Shown: positions 37,385 through 46,810 of the stretch, one piece after another | How the letters are laid out: the number at the start of each line of letters is the position of its first letter | Position numbering within the stretch: position 1 is the stretch's first letter | NCBI RefSeq assembly: GCF_009758125.1 | Contig: NZ_WRXO01000001.1 | Span: 1,364,001 to 1,428,000 of the forward strand | Source: Chitinophaga oryziterrae | GTDB lineage: Bacteria > Bacteroidota > Bacteroidia > Chitinophagales > Chitinophagaceae | Direction: 5' to 3' | DNA length: 64,000 nt | Position numbers and translations under genes: made by a program | The notes under the pieces: generated by a model | Told to the model about the DNA's origin: nothing | What the model saw: only the letters and a program-made list of their open reading frames with translations | Databases searched by the model: none

Positions 37385-38596
37385 TTATTGTTTTGAAGTA
37401 CCCTGTTCGGACAAGCCTTTGCTGATCGCTTTCAGGTAATTTTTGTTATTGGATTTCTTGAAAATAATGTCCCTGCATTTGTTGAATTGGATAAATGCTT
37501 TTAAGGCTTGAACAAACTTTTCAATAATGATTTGGTCGAGATCAATAGGTTCAAAATGGATGTTATGGATGATCAGCACTTTTTGTTTGCGGTCGGCTTT
37601 GGCGTCCATCCTTGCGATAAATGTTTCCCCTGCGAGTACGGGTAGTGAAAAATAGCCGTACTGGCGTTTGGGGGCGGGCACGAAGCATTCGATCTGGTAA
37701 TCAAAATTGAAGAAGTCTTTTAGGCGGTGACGGAAGACGTTGAGGATATCGAAGGGTGAAAGGATGAAGACTTCATCGGATAGTTTAATGTTAATTTCCT
37801 GATTGGGTAGCATATAGAGTGGGCCTTTCAGACCGTCGACGATTACCATTTTTACTTTGCCGCTCTGAGCCATTTTTTCCAGTTCCTTTTTAACCAGGTT
37901 GCCTTTCACATTACGGGCGCGCCAGGCCATTTCTTTAGCGTAGGCAATACCGAGTGCACCTAAGGTACGGAGGATGACGAAACGGGCATATTCTTCATCT
38001 GTAGGCATGGTCAGGTCTGTCTCCTCCGACACTAAGTTAAGCGGCAGGTCATAGACTTTCTGGAAGGCTTTGGTTCTGCTGATCATCAGGTTTCCATCGA
38101 GGTAAAGCCTTTCGAGCGCGATCTTGGCGGGTCGCCAATCCCACCAGCCGGAGCTGGCTTCCAGACGGTCGTTCTCAAAGTCCCCGACCATAAGAGGTCC
38201 CTCCCGTTCCACCCGGTCCAGAATCCGCTTCATTAAAATGATTTCCGGTTTGGTGAGCGGTTTACGTTGCGTTTTAAAGGCTTTTTTCACAGGCAGTGAA
38301 AAGCGGAAATCGCGCATGGGAAGATAGCCTGCATCCGAAGTGAAGTACTCAAAGACGCGGCCATCTTCGCAAAGTTCGGACAGCCATTCCGTTTGATAGT
38401 CTGGTACGCGCGTGGCCATGACGTGGTGATGGGCACGCTCCACGACGTAATTCGTATCCAATTGTACGAAGCCCAAATGGTCGATCACCCGATAAACAGC
38501 CTCGATTCCCGTCCCGAACTGTGCTTTCCGGGCGAGTCCGGCGGCGTCAAGGATGATCTTCCGTGCTTGCGGTTTGGTAAGGACTATAGATTCCAT
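37385..38596 (-). CDS. YcaQ/AlkX-like winged-helix DNA glycosylase family protein
   Basis: 403 residues, the normal length for the HTH_42 (YcaQ) family. Family landmarks are LGFVQLDTNYVVERAHHHVM near residues 51-70, which includes the QxD motif used by AlkZ/AlkX glycosylases, GWWDWRPAKIALERLYLDGN in the winged-helix part, and ECFVPAPKRQYGYFSLPVL near 305-323. Family members remove bulky or cross-linking alkyl adducts from DNA. It stands alone; nothing nearby suggests a partner. Confidence 0.9.
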   Translation of the reverse strand: MESIVLTKPQARKIILDAAGLARKAQFGTGIEAVYRVIDHLGFVQLDTNYVVERAHHHVMATRVPDYQTEWLSELCEDGRVFEYFTSDAGYLPMRDFRFSLPVKKAFKTQRKPLTKPEIILMKRILDRVEREGPLMVGDFENDRLEASSGWWDWRPAKIALERLYLDGNLMISRTKAFQKVYDLPLNLVSEETDLTMPTDEEYARFVILRTLGALGIAYAKEMAWRARNVKGNLVKKELEKMAQSGKVKMVIVDGLKGPLYMLPNQEINIKLSDEVFILSPFDILNVFRHRLKDFFNFDYQIECFVPAPKRQYGYFSLPVLAGETFIARMDAKADRKQKVLIIHNIHFEPIDLDQIIIEKFVQALKAFIQFNKCRDIIFKKSNNKNYLKAISKGLSEQGTSKQ

Positions 38597-38689
38597 TACG
38601 CTAAAATAAAAAATACTTGTGTTAATGCATAGGCAGCAATATGACTTAGCTAGCTACTTTCATGAATAAGTAAAGAAAAGATTTGAGTA

Positions 38690-38864
38690 AAATTGAACAG
38701 TTTATTGGCAAAATCAAGCAGACAGCATTGAAATTAGCCTCCACTTTCTCCAACTTTTCCAATGGTTCAACCGCTTGTACATAAAACAACTTACCATAAT
38801 CTGTAGGCACTATTCTCGGTTTCCGTTCAAATAATGTCTTTCCAACATGTGCTTCCAATGGCCT
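38690..38864 (-). pseudogene. Fragment of a LysR-family regulator (end of the HTH region)
   Basis: The minus strand reads RPLEAHVGKTLFERKPRIVP, then TDYGKLFYVQAVEPLEKLEK. That is the second half of a LysR HTH domain and the start of the linker helix. The first helices and the whole effector domain are missing. It stops abruptly at about 38864, where an unrelated fragment on the other strand begins. Confidence 0.6.
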
Positions 38865-39000
38865 ATGCGAAAAAGCTTCGCTATGCGAATGTACAGGTAA
38901 CTGAAAAGCTTTACCCGAAAATGATACATGGTTTTTTCCAGATGGGAGGCGTAATAGATCAGGGTAGAGAGGCAATTGCAACAATAGCGATTGATAGGTA
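38865..39000 (+). pseudogene. C-terminal fragment of an alpha/beta-hydrolase (acetyl-esterase type)
   Basis: The plus strand reads AYAKKLRYANVQVTEKLYPK, then MIHGFFQMGGVIDQGREAI. This is the end of hormone-sensitive-lipase-type esterases, including the catalytic His in MIHGF. The Ser and Asp parts are absent. An ORF runs to 39127 but the extension shows no family resemblance. Confidence 0.65.
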
Positions 39001-39148
39001 TGATCACAACAGAGTTCGGGCTTATTGGATAAATGACTTCAAAGCTAATGAGGCTCCTGAAAGTGGATTGCGGACCTGTCGGGTAATACAGATGCTAATG
39101 AAAAAGGGACAAACTACCTTTCGATAATTTGTCCCTTTCTGCAGACTA

Positions 39149-39197
39149 TAGGAGACGAAGTTCGAACCTGTTTACGGAAGGTTTATCTGAAATTCAG
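39149..39197 (+). repeat. Dispersed short repeat, copy A
   Basis: 49 bp beginning TAGGAGA and ending AATTCAG. It matches copy B (46038-46086) at 41 of 49 positions and copy C (49848-49879) at 25 of 32. It sits between the esterase fragment and the glycosyltransferase gene. No coding or known RNA explanation was found. Confidence 0.6.
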
Positions 39198-39267
39198 GTA
39201 TTTATCAGTGAAATTCATTGCTAAAATTACCTTCGTTTAAGAGGCAATTAATATGAAATAGCTAGTA

Positions 39268-40113
39268 TTAGAATTTATTTTTCATCATACTCGCATTGCC
39301 GGCAAAATGCATAAAGATAGACAGGTCATAAATGTTCTTAAGACAGGCTTTCTCATATTTACTCGTGTAAGTATATGGTGTAAATTTTAAAAGACGATTC
39401 AGTACCCTGCGTGTGAATTTGCGTTGCTTTTGCAAAAGGTCCGGATAAAACGATGCGAGTAAACTTATCACGATAAAATTAAATCTCGGTGAGATCCAAT
39501 GTACTATATCGGCCTTTATCAGCTCGTATGAAAGCGCGGGCATCTCGTAATTCCAATTATCTTTATTAGCATCTTCATAATGATTATAGACATCTTCGAA
39601 GATCGCTTTGTGATAGTGGGGAGAGCAAACCATGACACCCGTATGAACGACATTTTTTAATCCCTCGGCATTAATGCCACGATTGGTATAGTAAGAATTT
39701 GGATCTCTATTGTCCAGGTACGCGATATTATTCTTTTTCCAGAATGCATATCTTCTTTCCAGCGAAATATCGTGCAGATCTTTTGATGGAATGCTATAAG
39801 CATCTACGGCGCCCACCTTGTCTATTGGTACTCCGTCTGCAATATCGGTAGCATGCTGGCAGTTGATAAGAATGTCCGCATCTACCCATACTATGCGATC
39901 GTATTGTGAGGACCAGTCCTGTGAAAGAACAAGCAGTTTTTGCCAGGCCGCAGATCTTTTAAATGCTCTGTCTGTTTTATCTAACAATTCGTTGATCACT
40001 ATCAGATCGTAGCCAAATTTGTCACAATAGAGCTGCCAGTTCTTTCGGCAATTAACGTCAAATAAGTCTTCATACATCTTTCCTACGCATAGGGTGACTA
40101 TTGCCTTTTTCAT
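39268..40113 (-). CDS. GT-A-type glycosyltransferase-like protein
   Basis: 281 residues from the ATG at 40113 (MKKAIVTLCVGKMYEDLF), where the nucleotide-binding strand begins; the frame extends to 40287 but the extra part is low-complexity and lacks support. The DxD-type motif is in RIVWVDADILINC near residues 84-96, as in the galactosyl- and mannosyltransferase group related to GT34. AAWQKLLVLSQDW just before it fits the same group. ALSYELI and HWISPRFNF follow in the acceptor half. It has no membrane helix. It probably adds a sugar to a surface glycan or protein; no polysaccharide cluster surrounds it, so the acceptor is unknown. Confidence 0.78.
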   Translation of the reverse strand: MKKAIVTLCVGKMYEDLFDVNCRKNWQLYCDKFGYDLIVINELLDKTDRAFKRSAAWQKLLVLSQDWSSQYDRIVWVDADILINCQHATDIADGVPIDKVGAVDAYSIPSKDLHDISLERRYAFWKKNNIAYLDNRDPNSYYTNRGINAEGLKNVVHTGVMVCSPHYHKAIFEDVYNHYEDANKDNWNYEMPALSYELIKADIVHWISPRFNFIVISLLASFYPDLLQKQRKFTRRVLNRLLKFTPYTYTSKYEKACLKNIYDLSIFMHFAGNASMMKNKF

Positions 40114-40410
40114 TGAATATCTTGTAAAATAGTAAAATTGGATTTTTGACAGAATGCTGCAAAAATAGAAATATTTCCGGTTTTTATCTTTTTTTATGCG
40201 GGGAAAGGAGAACACAGGGCTTGAAGTAGAGCTGGTGCAATATGATTTTCCGCATGCGCACATGATAGTGTATCCTTGTCTGTTCATGCTGTAAGCAAAA
40301 CGAATGGTGTGTTCAGGGGCTTATGTCAGATTTACACACAACATGGTGCGATTGGGCTACTTCACACCGGTACAATATTTTGAAATTTGTGTAACAAAAA
40401 ACATAACCAC

Positions 40411-41310
40411 ATGAATATCGTACTAACAGGTTCAGTAGGACATATCGGCAAGCCTCTTGCACAAATGCTGATAAAAAAAGGACATTCTGTTACCATTATT
40501 AGCAGCAGTACTGAAAGACAAAGTGAAATTGAAGCATTAGGTGCAAAAGCGGCAATCGGTTTATTCGAAGACGTTGAATTTCTGACGGCAGCTTTCACCG
40601 GTGCGGATATAGTTTACTTAATGAAGCCCCCCATCGACTTCTTTGATCAGAATTCCGATGAAGAGGCGTTTTGGGTAAAAATTGCTAAAAATTATGTACA
40701 AGCCGTTCTGAAATCAGGCGTAACTAAGATCGTAGAACTCAGCAGCATCGGTGGACATACTGCTACCGGTGTGGGAATGCTGGGAGCACATCACCTGGTT
40801 GAACAGGTTTTAGGTGAATTGCCGGGCAACGTATCCATCAAAACGATGCGCCCTGTTGGCTTCTATTATAACATGATGGCATTTATGCCAGCTATTAAAA
40901 ACGCAGGTGCCATTTTCCAAAACTATGGTGGTGATGAACCAGAACCCTGGGTTTCACCTTTGGACATTGCAGAAACAATTGCCGAAGAAATGGAAGCACC
41001 GTTTAATGGCAGAAGCGTCCGGTATATAGCCAGCGAGGATGTTTCTCCTAATGAAGTGGCTGTAGTATTGGGCGCGGCAATCGGAAAGCCTGATTTGAAA
41101 TGGGTTGCTATTACAAACGAACAATTTTTCGGAAACTTAATGAAGGTGGGATTTTCAGAACAGGCAGCAAAGGGTTTGACAGAAATGAACGTATCCAGAG
41201 TGAACGGCGTTTTGTATGAAGATTACTACAAACACCCACTGATATTGGGCAAAGTAAAGCTGGCCGATTTCGCTAAAGAATTTGCTACCATTTATCACAA
41301 CAAATTCTAA
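40411..41310 (+). CDS. NmrA-like NAD(P)-binding protein (SDR type)
   Basis: 299 residues from the ATG at 40411 (MNIVLTGSVGHIGKPLAQML); a TTG start at 40387 would add eight residues before the first beta strand and is unlikely. The dinucleotide motif is GxxGxxG-like (GSVGHIG), followed by VTIISSSTERQSEIEALGAK, VYLMKPP, KSGVTKIVELSSIG and FYYNMMAF. It belongs to the NmrA/HSCARG-type group with no clear catalytic Tyr-Lys. An AraC gene follows in the same direction after 187 bp, and this pairing of a small reductase with a regulator occurs three times in the window. Substrate unknown. Confidence 0.87.
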   Translation: MNIVLTGSVGHIGKPLAQMLIKKGHSVTIISSSTERQSEIEALGAKAAIGLFEDVEFLTAAFTGADIVYLMKPPIDFFDQNSDEEAFWVKIAKNYVQAVLKSGVTKIVELSSIGGHTATGVGMLGAHHLVEQVLGELPGNVSIKTMRPVGFYYNMMAFMPAIKNAGAIFQNYGGDEPEPWVSPLDIAETIAEEMEAPFNGRSVRYIASEDVSPNEVAVVLGAAIGKPDLKWVAITNEQFFGNLMKVGFSEQAAKGLTEMNVSRVNGVLYEDYYKHPLILGKVKLADFAKEFATIYHNKF

Positions 41311-41497
41311 TTGGGAAAACGGTTCATCCCCAACATTCTTAAAGTAAATAAGAGAGCATGTTTAAAAAGCATTGCTGAATGAGAACAACGAAACAATAAC
41401 TGGCATTTTTAACAAAATGAATCCGTAATTTACCTTTCAGGGATTGGCTGGTATTAAGTGTGCAGGATTCCGAATAAATCTCTTAAATACGAGCAAA

Positions 41498-42415
41498 ATG
41501 GGGAAAGAAACTAAAAGAATAAAAACCATCAGTGAATTTCATAATTCAAGAGGACTGCCCAAGCCGGAACACCCATTGATAAGTGTAATTGATTACAGTA
41601 TGGTTAAGCGGCCGGCAGACATGAGTGATGTAAGCTGGATTTTAGACTTTTATCAGGTTTCCCTGAAACGTGGAATGAATGCTAAAATGAGATATGGCCA
41701 GCAGCAATACGATTTTGATGAAGGCGTGATGTTTTTCATTGCTCCCAATCAGGTCTTTAAAATTGCGGAGGAAACAGATGCCCCGGCAGACAAATCCGGC
41801 TGGATGCTATTGTTCCATAAAGACTTTCTTTGGAATACGCCATTGGCAAAGTCCTTAGCCCGCTATGATTTCTTTGATTATTCGGTTAATGAGGCGCTGT
41901 TTCTATCGGATAAAGAAGAAGCTACGCTTAACGGTATCATAGCCAACATACAGCAGGAATACCATGGAAATATTGATAAATTCACACAGAACATTATAGT
42001 GTCGCATATCGAAACCCTGCTCAATTATTCCGAACGGTTCTACGAGAGGCAGTTTATTACTCGTAAGATCAATAACCATAAAATCCTCGAAAATCTGGAA
42101 GGGATATTAAACAAGTATTTCAGCAATGAAACCTTGATTAACATGGGCCTTCCAACGGTTCAGTATGTGGCGGGTGAATTAAATGTATCTGCCGGGTACC
42201 TAAGCCGTTTGCTCAAAATGCTGACAGGGCAAAGTACCCGGCAGGTAATACAGGATAAACTGATCGAAAAAGCGAAGGAAAAACTATCTGCAACTAATCT
42301 TTCCATTTCTGAAATCGCTTATGAATTAGGGTTTGAGCATCCACAGTCATTTAGCAAGTTGTTTAAGGCTAAAACAAACCTTAGCCCAATAGCGTTTCGG
42401 GAGCAGTTTAACTAA
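41498..42415 (+). CDS. AraC-family transcriptional regulator
   Basis: 305 residues from the ATG at 41498 (MGKETKRIKTISEFHNSRGL); the frame is open to a TTG at 41444. The N-terminus is the beta-rich sensor found in Bacteroidota AraC proteins that begin ISEFH...GLPKPEHPLISVIDY. The C-terminal HTH pair is clear: LPTVQYVAGELNVSAGYLSR and LSISEIAYELGFEHPQSFSK, ending TNLSPIAFREQFN. It lies 187 bp downstream of the NmrA-like gene and probably controls it. Confidence 0.92.
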   Translation: MGKETKRIKTISEFHNSRGLPKPEHPLISVIDYSMVKRPADMSDVSWILDFYQVSLKRGMNAKMRYGQQQYDFDEGVMFFIAPNQVFKIAEETDAPADKSGWMLLFHKDFLWNTPLAKSLARYDFFDYSVNEALFLSDKEEATLNGIIANIQQEYHGNIDKFTQNIIVSHIETLLNYSERFYERQFITRKINNHKILENLEGILNKYFSNETLINMGLPTVQYVAGELNVSAGYLSRLLKMLTGQSTRQVIQDKLIEKAKEKLSATNLSISEIAYELGFEHPQSFSKLFKAKTNLSPIAFREQFN

Positions 42416-42657
42416 CATATAATACAGTTGGCGAAACAAAGAGTAGAAAGGACTGATATAAAAACGAATTAATAAATAAACTGGAATACAATGTTGTCCT
42501 CAGGAAATAAGGGAAAGGACTTCGACAGCCTCATCATCGTCGCTGCACATAAAGAGAGTTGTCAACTTCCTAAAATCCAATTGGGAATAGCGATTTTGAC
42601 GAAGATCAATGTTTTTGAAAAAGAAATGTAGGACCTTTGGGGTTCAAATTTATTACA

Positions 42658-43227
42658 ATGACGTCAGTTCTGGCGGGCCTGATACAATCAAAAACAATGC
42701 TGAGTGGCGAACAACTCGCCGAGATACTTTCTTTTTTCAAACCGCTGACAGCAAAAAAAAATGACCTGCTGCTTACGGAAGGAGCTGTAGCCGATAAGTT
42801 ATTTTTTATATCGAAAGGTTGTCTACGCCTGTATTATAATAACGAAGATCGCAGTATTTCTACCAGGTTTATGGCATTTGAGCAAACGTTCCTGACGTCT
42901 ATTGTAAGCTTTATATCCAGAGAACCTTCCCCCGAGTATATTCAGGCGGTTGAAGCATCTGAACTGCTGGTTATATCTTATCAAGACTTTGAGAAGTTAA
43001 GAGAGAAATTTCCTGCATGGGACAAGATGTATATCTATATTCTTGAATATGGCCTTACTGGCATTAACTCTAAACTCAGCAGCCTGCTTACTCAGAATGC
43101 GTCAGAACGGTATCGCAATCTGCTCAAAAATAATCCAGAACTTATTCAGCGGTTATCTAACGTAAACCTTGCCGCTTATCTGAATATCTCACCTGAAACA
43201 CTCAGCAGACTTAAATCGCAGATGTAG
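42658..43227 (+). CDS. Crp/Fnr-family transcriptional regulator
   Basis: 189 residues from the ATG at 42658. An N-terminal cyclic-nucleotide-binding-type barrel is visible (LLLTEGAVADKLFFISKGCL, TRFMAFEQTFLTSIVSFI). The phosphate-binding Arg of true cAMP sensors is not evident, as is usual in this Bacteroidota subgroup. The C-terminal HTH reads LSNVNLAAYLNISPETLSRL, and ends soon after, so the wing is short. It lies 21 bp before ilvD in the same direction. A 46-codon ORF of unknown origin (42491-42631) lies just upstream. Confidence 0.9.
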   Translation: MTSVLAGLIQSKTMLSGEQLAEILSFFKPLTAKKNDLLLTEGAVADKLFFISKGCLRLYYNNEDRSISTRFMAFEQTFLTSIVSFISREPSPEYIQAVEASELLVISYQDFEKLREKFPAWDKMYIYILEYGLTGINSKLSSLLTQNASERYRNLLKNNPELIQRLSNVNLAAYLNISPETLSRLKSQM

Positions 43228-43248
43228 TCAGGTATAAATACATACAAA

Positions 43249-44937
43249 ATGAGAAGTGATGAAGTAAAGAAGGGGCATCAAAGGACACCCCACAGATCAT
43301 TATTGCGCGCAACTGGTCTAAAAGATGAGGATTTCGGCAAACCATTTATCGGAGTGGCTAATTCATTCATAGAGATTATTCCGGGACACTTTTTTCTGAA
43401 TAAAGTTGCTGAAATTATCAAGGATGAGATCAGGGCAAATGGTTGTGTCCCATTTGAATTTAATACCATTGGCATCGATGATGGTATTGCCATGGGGCAC
43501 GATGGGATGTTGTATTCATTGCCCAGCAGAGAATTGATTGCCAGCTCACTTGAAAGCGTAATGAATGCGCATAAGCTGGATGCTATGATCGCTATCCCCA
43601 ACTGTGATAAGATTGTACCGGGGATGATTATGGGCGCTCTTAGGGTAAATGTTCCAACAATATTCGTGAGCGGCGGTCCGATGGCCAAAGGTTATAAAAA
43701 GGACGGCACCCCTATTGACCTATCGACGGCCTTTGAAGCCGTGGGGAGACACGAAGCAGGGAGGATCAGTGATGAAGAACTCCTTGACATTGAATGTAAC
43801 GCCTGCCCGAGCGGAGGCAGTTGTTCTGGTATGTTCACGGCCAATTCCATGAATACCCTGATGGAGGCAATGGGCATTGCCCTTCCGGGTAATGGTACTA
43901 TACTGGCACAAACGAAGGAACGTGAAGCCCTTTACAGAGAAGCAGCAAGGCGAATTTGTGAGATTGCAAAGGATGAAGCTGCGTGTGAGCTGTTTAAATT
44001 TAAAAATATTCTGAATGAAAATGCAGTGAAGAATGCGTTTGCCGTTGATATGGCAATGGGTGGCAGCACCAATACAGTACTGCATATGCTTGCAATCGCG
44101 CATGAGGCAGATGTGAATTTTCGGATAAAGGATATTAACCATATCAGTAAAAATGTTTCTCATATTGCCAAGATTTCCCCAAGTCTAAGTACTGTTCACA
44201 TGGAGGATATAAACAGGGCTGGTGGTGTGAATGCAGTTATGAAGGAGATGGCAAAAAGAAGCGGAGATGTATTGATAGATAATCTGACTATAGGAGGGGA
44301 AACTTTATATGAGAAAATTGCGGATGCTAGGATCATAGATGAAGATATCATTCATACAATTGATAACCCTTATAGTAACGTCGGCGGTCTGGCCATTTTA
44401 TATGGGAATCTGGCTGAGCAGGGCTCTGTAATTAAAACGGCGGGGATTATCGGTGACAGGGTATTCACGGGGAAAGCTGTATGTTTTGACGGGCAAGGCG
44501 AGGCAATTGAAGGTATTCTGATGGGAAAAGTAAAGGCCGGCGATGTAGTGGTAATCAGATATGAGGGGCCTAGGGGTGGTCCGGGCATGCAGGAAATGCT
44601 TACTCCAACAAGTCTTATTATGGGTATGGGGCTTGGGAGTTCCGTGGCGCTGATTACCGATGGAAGATTCAGTGGCGCTACAAGGGGCGTTTCAGTAGGT
44701 CACGTTTCTCCGGAGGCAGCGGAAGGAGGAATGATAGGGTTGTTAAAAGACGGAGATGAGATTCATATCGATGTGGACCAGTATATTCTAGATGTCAATT
44801 TAAGTGATGAAGAGATTGCAAAGCGGAAAGCGGCGTTTGTGCCGGTTAAGAAGGCGTTGCAATCGAGATGGCTGGGACAATACAGAGCTTTAGTGACTAA
44901 TGCCAGCAGCGGAGCTGTCCTGAAAACGGATCTTTGA
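43249..44937 (+). CDS. ilvD: Dihydroxy-acid dehydratase
   Basis: 562 residues, the standard length. The enzyme converts 2,3-dihydroxy-isovalerate and -methylvalerate to the 2-oxo acids in valine, isoleucine, leucine and pantothenate synthesis. Iron-sulfur cysteines are recognisable: Cys 119 in [10 protein letters not shown] and Cys 192 in [20 protein letters not shown]. The third Cys of the [2Fe-2S] type is replaced by Gly in EIIPGHF, so this is the E. coli-like form. Other family motifs are [17 protein letters not shown] and [20 protein letters not shown] with the catalytic Ser. It is not next to ilvB, ilvN or ilvC; its only close partner is the Crp/Fnr gene 21 bp upstream, and it may be a second copy or carry out a related sugar-acid dehydration. 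Confidence 0.94.
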   Translation: MRSDEVKKGHQRTPHRSLLRATGLKDEDFGKPFIGVANSFIEIIPGHFFLNKVAEIIKDEIRANGCVPFEFNTIGIDDGIAMGHDGMLYSLPSRELIASSLESVMNAHKLDAMIAIPNCDKIVPGMIMGALRVNVPTIFVSGGPMAKGYKKDGTPIDLSTAFEAVGRHEAGRISDEELLDIECNACPSGGSCSGMFTANSMNTLMEAMGIALPGNGTILAQTKEREALYREAARRICEIAKDEAACELFKFKNILNENAVKNAFAVDMAMGGSTNTVLHMLAIAHEADVNFRIKDINHISKNVSHIAKISPSLSTVHMEDINRAGGVNAVMKEMAKRSGDVLIDNLTIGGETLYEKIADARIIDEDIIHTIDNPYSNVGGLAILYGNLAEQGSVIKTAGIIGDRVFTGKAVCFDGQGEAIEGILMGKVKAGDVVVIRYEGPRGGPGMQEMLTPTSLIMGMGLGSSVALITDGRFSGATRGVSVGHVSPEAAEGGMIGLLKDGDEIHIDVDQYILDVNLSDEEIAKRKAAFVPVKKALQSRWLGQYRALVTNASSGAVLKTDL

Positions 44938-45516
44938 GACAAATAAATTAAGAATAGCCTTCACTGCTTGCTGGTTTTAATGGAAAAGGTTGCCTCAAAA
45001 TTACTTTTGACAGCCTCATAATGGGTCTGACAGTTGTAGCAGCAAAGCATTGCCCAGGTATCTCAACATGTTGATGTTGGGGCAGGCATCTCCTACCAAG
45101 GTATTTTGTTTATCTGTTCCAGACCTGTAATTACTTTGGCAAACCCAGGCTGATATTGCCACATGCTTTGGTATACATAAGTTGGACAATGATTATCTCG
45201 TTCATGGAGAGCTGGAGGTTTCGAGAATTGATAGCTTTGGTAAAATCAAATGGCATTTACATTTTCGAATATTGAGGCTCAGCAAATGTCTACATTTTCT
45301 AACCATAAGTCAACAATATACCTACTAAAGCCCAGCATTGAACGTTTATCAATAATTATCTCTAACCCAATTTTACAAAAAAATTGAGATAACTCCATTT
45401 CATAGTAAGTCAGATCCTCCCATAAGTCGAAACGTTTAGATTGTCTCGGTAGGTATTCTTTCTTTAATAAAACGTAAATTTTAAGGATATTGTTACTTCT
45501 AATGAAATAAAGATTT
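44938..45516. other. Gene-poor gap with possible gene debris
   Basis: 579 bp with no gene I can support. A plus-strand stretch near 45180-45260 reads DNDYLVHGELEVSRIDSFGK and then IKWHLHF, which could be the end of a degraded protein. A minus-strand ORF (45279-45584) has no family resemblance and overlaps the VOC gene start. Confidence 0.4.
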
Positions 45517-45969
45517 ATGGTGCAAAACAAATTATTAAGGATGGACAATATGGGGATAGTTGTTGAATCTCTTGATAAAACCATTTCATTTTTCGAGGAG
45601 ATCGGCCTGAAGCTTGAAGGCAGAGCTATGGTAGAAGGTGAATGGGCTGGTCGTATTACTGGCCTTGGCGATCAAAGCGTGGAAATTGCCATGCTGGTCA
45701 CTCCCGATGGACACAGTCGATTGGAGCTATCTCAATTTATCAGACCGGCAGTTGTTTCAGATCATCGCACAGCCGAGGTAAATGCGCTGGGCTACCTGCG
45801 CGCAATGTTTACCGTTGAAGACATTGATGAGATGGTAATAAGGCTTAAAGAAAAACATGGTGCCCAGTTGGTTGGTGAAGTAGTTCAGTATCAAAATTTT
45901 TACCGACTTTGTTACCTTCGCGCAGCCGACGGGCTGCTCATCGGGCTGGCTCAGCAACTTATTGTCTGA
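45517..45969 (+). CDS. VOC-family (glyoxalase/bleomycin-resistance fold) protein
   Basis: 150 residues; an ATG at 45541 (MDNMGIVVESLDKTISFFEE) is a possible later start. The vicinal-oxygen-chelate pattern is seen as two beta-alpha-beta units: MGIVVESLDKTISFFEEIGL at the start, and ALGYLRAMFTVEDIDEMVIR in the second half, with the C-terminal strand LCYLRAADGLLIGLAQQL. Metal ligands of this fold (His/Glu) cannot be assigned with certainty. Members are isomerases, dioxygenases or drug-binding proteins. It is isolated between two gene-poor gaps, and repeat copy B lies 69 bp downstream. Confidence 0.86.
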   Translation: MVQNKLLRMDNMGIVVESLDKTISFFEEIGLKLEGRAMVEGEWAGRITGLGDQSVEIAMLVTPDGHSRLELSQFIRPAVVSDHRTAEVNALGYLRAMFTVEDIDEMVIRLKEKHGAQLVGEVVQYQNFYRLCYLRAADGLLIGLAQQLIV

Positions 45970-46037
45970 CTATTCACTCCAGGAACTGATTAGCCCTCCA
46001 AATCTTTCGACTTGAAGGCTTTAAAGCTTGCGGGGTG

Positions 46038-46086
46038 TAGGAGAGAAAGTTCGGACCTGTTTGCAGATGATTTATCTGGAATTCAG
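46038..46086 (+). repeat. Dispersed short repeat, copy B
   Basis: 49 bp, same orientation and boundaries as copy A (TAGGAGA to AATTCAG, 41 of 49 identical). It contains the small inverted repeat CAGAT-GATTT-ATCTG, which is conserved in copy C. It lies after the VOC gene. Confidence 0.6.
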
Positions 46087-46810
46087 CCATTCGTTAGGCA
46101 TATTTATATTTAAAAAATAGTCTTGTAGCAATATATAATAGAATATTCCGTCTGTGTTAGAAATATGTCCATATTATCAACAGGATTGAAAGAACTAATT
46201 TTATAAATTGACTCTATTGTACTTGATTTTGGGTATTATTATACTCCTGTGGAGTCAGACCAACAACTAATGCTAATTTTCATTTTTGGGCTAGCGTTAT
46301 TATCTGTTTCTGAATAATATCAAATATACACTTAGAATGAAAATGCAGTTAATCAAAAGAGACGTGACGGCTTGCTGGGGATAAGCGTAAGAGTCAATCA
46401 TATTATTAAAGTGACCTGGACCTGATTTTGCCGTTTATTGCCAGGTTTTGTTTGAAATAGCAATAAAACGGGTTTCATATTTTTCCATAATTGCCCTTGC
46501 CAGTGGCAGTAGGGTATTCGGGATTGGGTATCGGTTTTCCGCCGATTGGTAAAAATCCAGTAATTACCGTCAATACCCGGGTCAATCTCGGATTCAAGAA
46601 GTTTGAATATTATCAGATGCAACTTCAAGCCGATTAGCCGTATTACCATTTGCTGACTGATCGATCAGTGGTACTTAGCCTGTTCTTGCTAACCTGCTAT
46701 AAAGGGGTCAATTTGTCGCCATGATGGACTGATTTACACAGTGTATTTGAACTTTCTAACACAGTTAGTAAATATTATAAGTCCGAGTTTTGTGATATAA
46801 ATAAATAACC
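46087..46810. other. Gene-poor gap upstream of the SDR gene
   Basis: 724 bp without a supportable gene. A short minus-strand stretch near 46232-46270 (VGLTPQEYNN) resembles the last residues of an AraC protein, but nothing before it does. A perfect 14-bp palindrome lies at 46656-46669. The last 100 bp should hold the promoter of the SDR-AraC pair. Confidence 0.45.
46656..46669. promoter_or_regulatory. Perfect 14-bp palindrome
   Basis: ACTGATCGATCAGT, 142 bp upstream of the SDR start. It resembles a TetR-type operator in form, but no TetR gene is near. Confidence 0.3.

Noticed and set aside
40387-40410. Upstream TTG start for the NmrA-like gene
   Set aside because: The ATG at 40411 begins exactly at the first Rossmann strand, as in the family.
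42491-42631. 46-codon ORF upstream of the Crp/Fnr gene
   Set aside because: It has an ATG and a stop but no recognisable motif or clear ribosome binding site; it is kept as a remark only.
45279-45584. 101-codon minus-strand ORF
   Set aside because: It overlaps the VOC start, has AT-driven composition and no family resemblance.
46232-46270. AraC-like tail VGLTPQEYNN on the minus strand
   Set aside because: Only about ten residues match, a TGA stop lies close before them, and no HTH is found upstream. It is too short to call a pseudogene.
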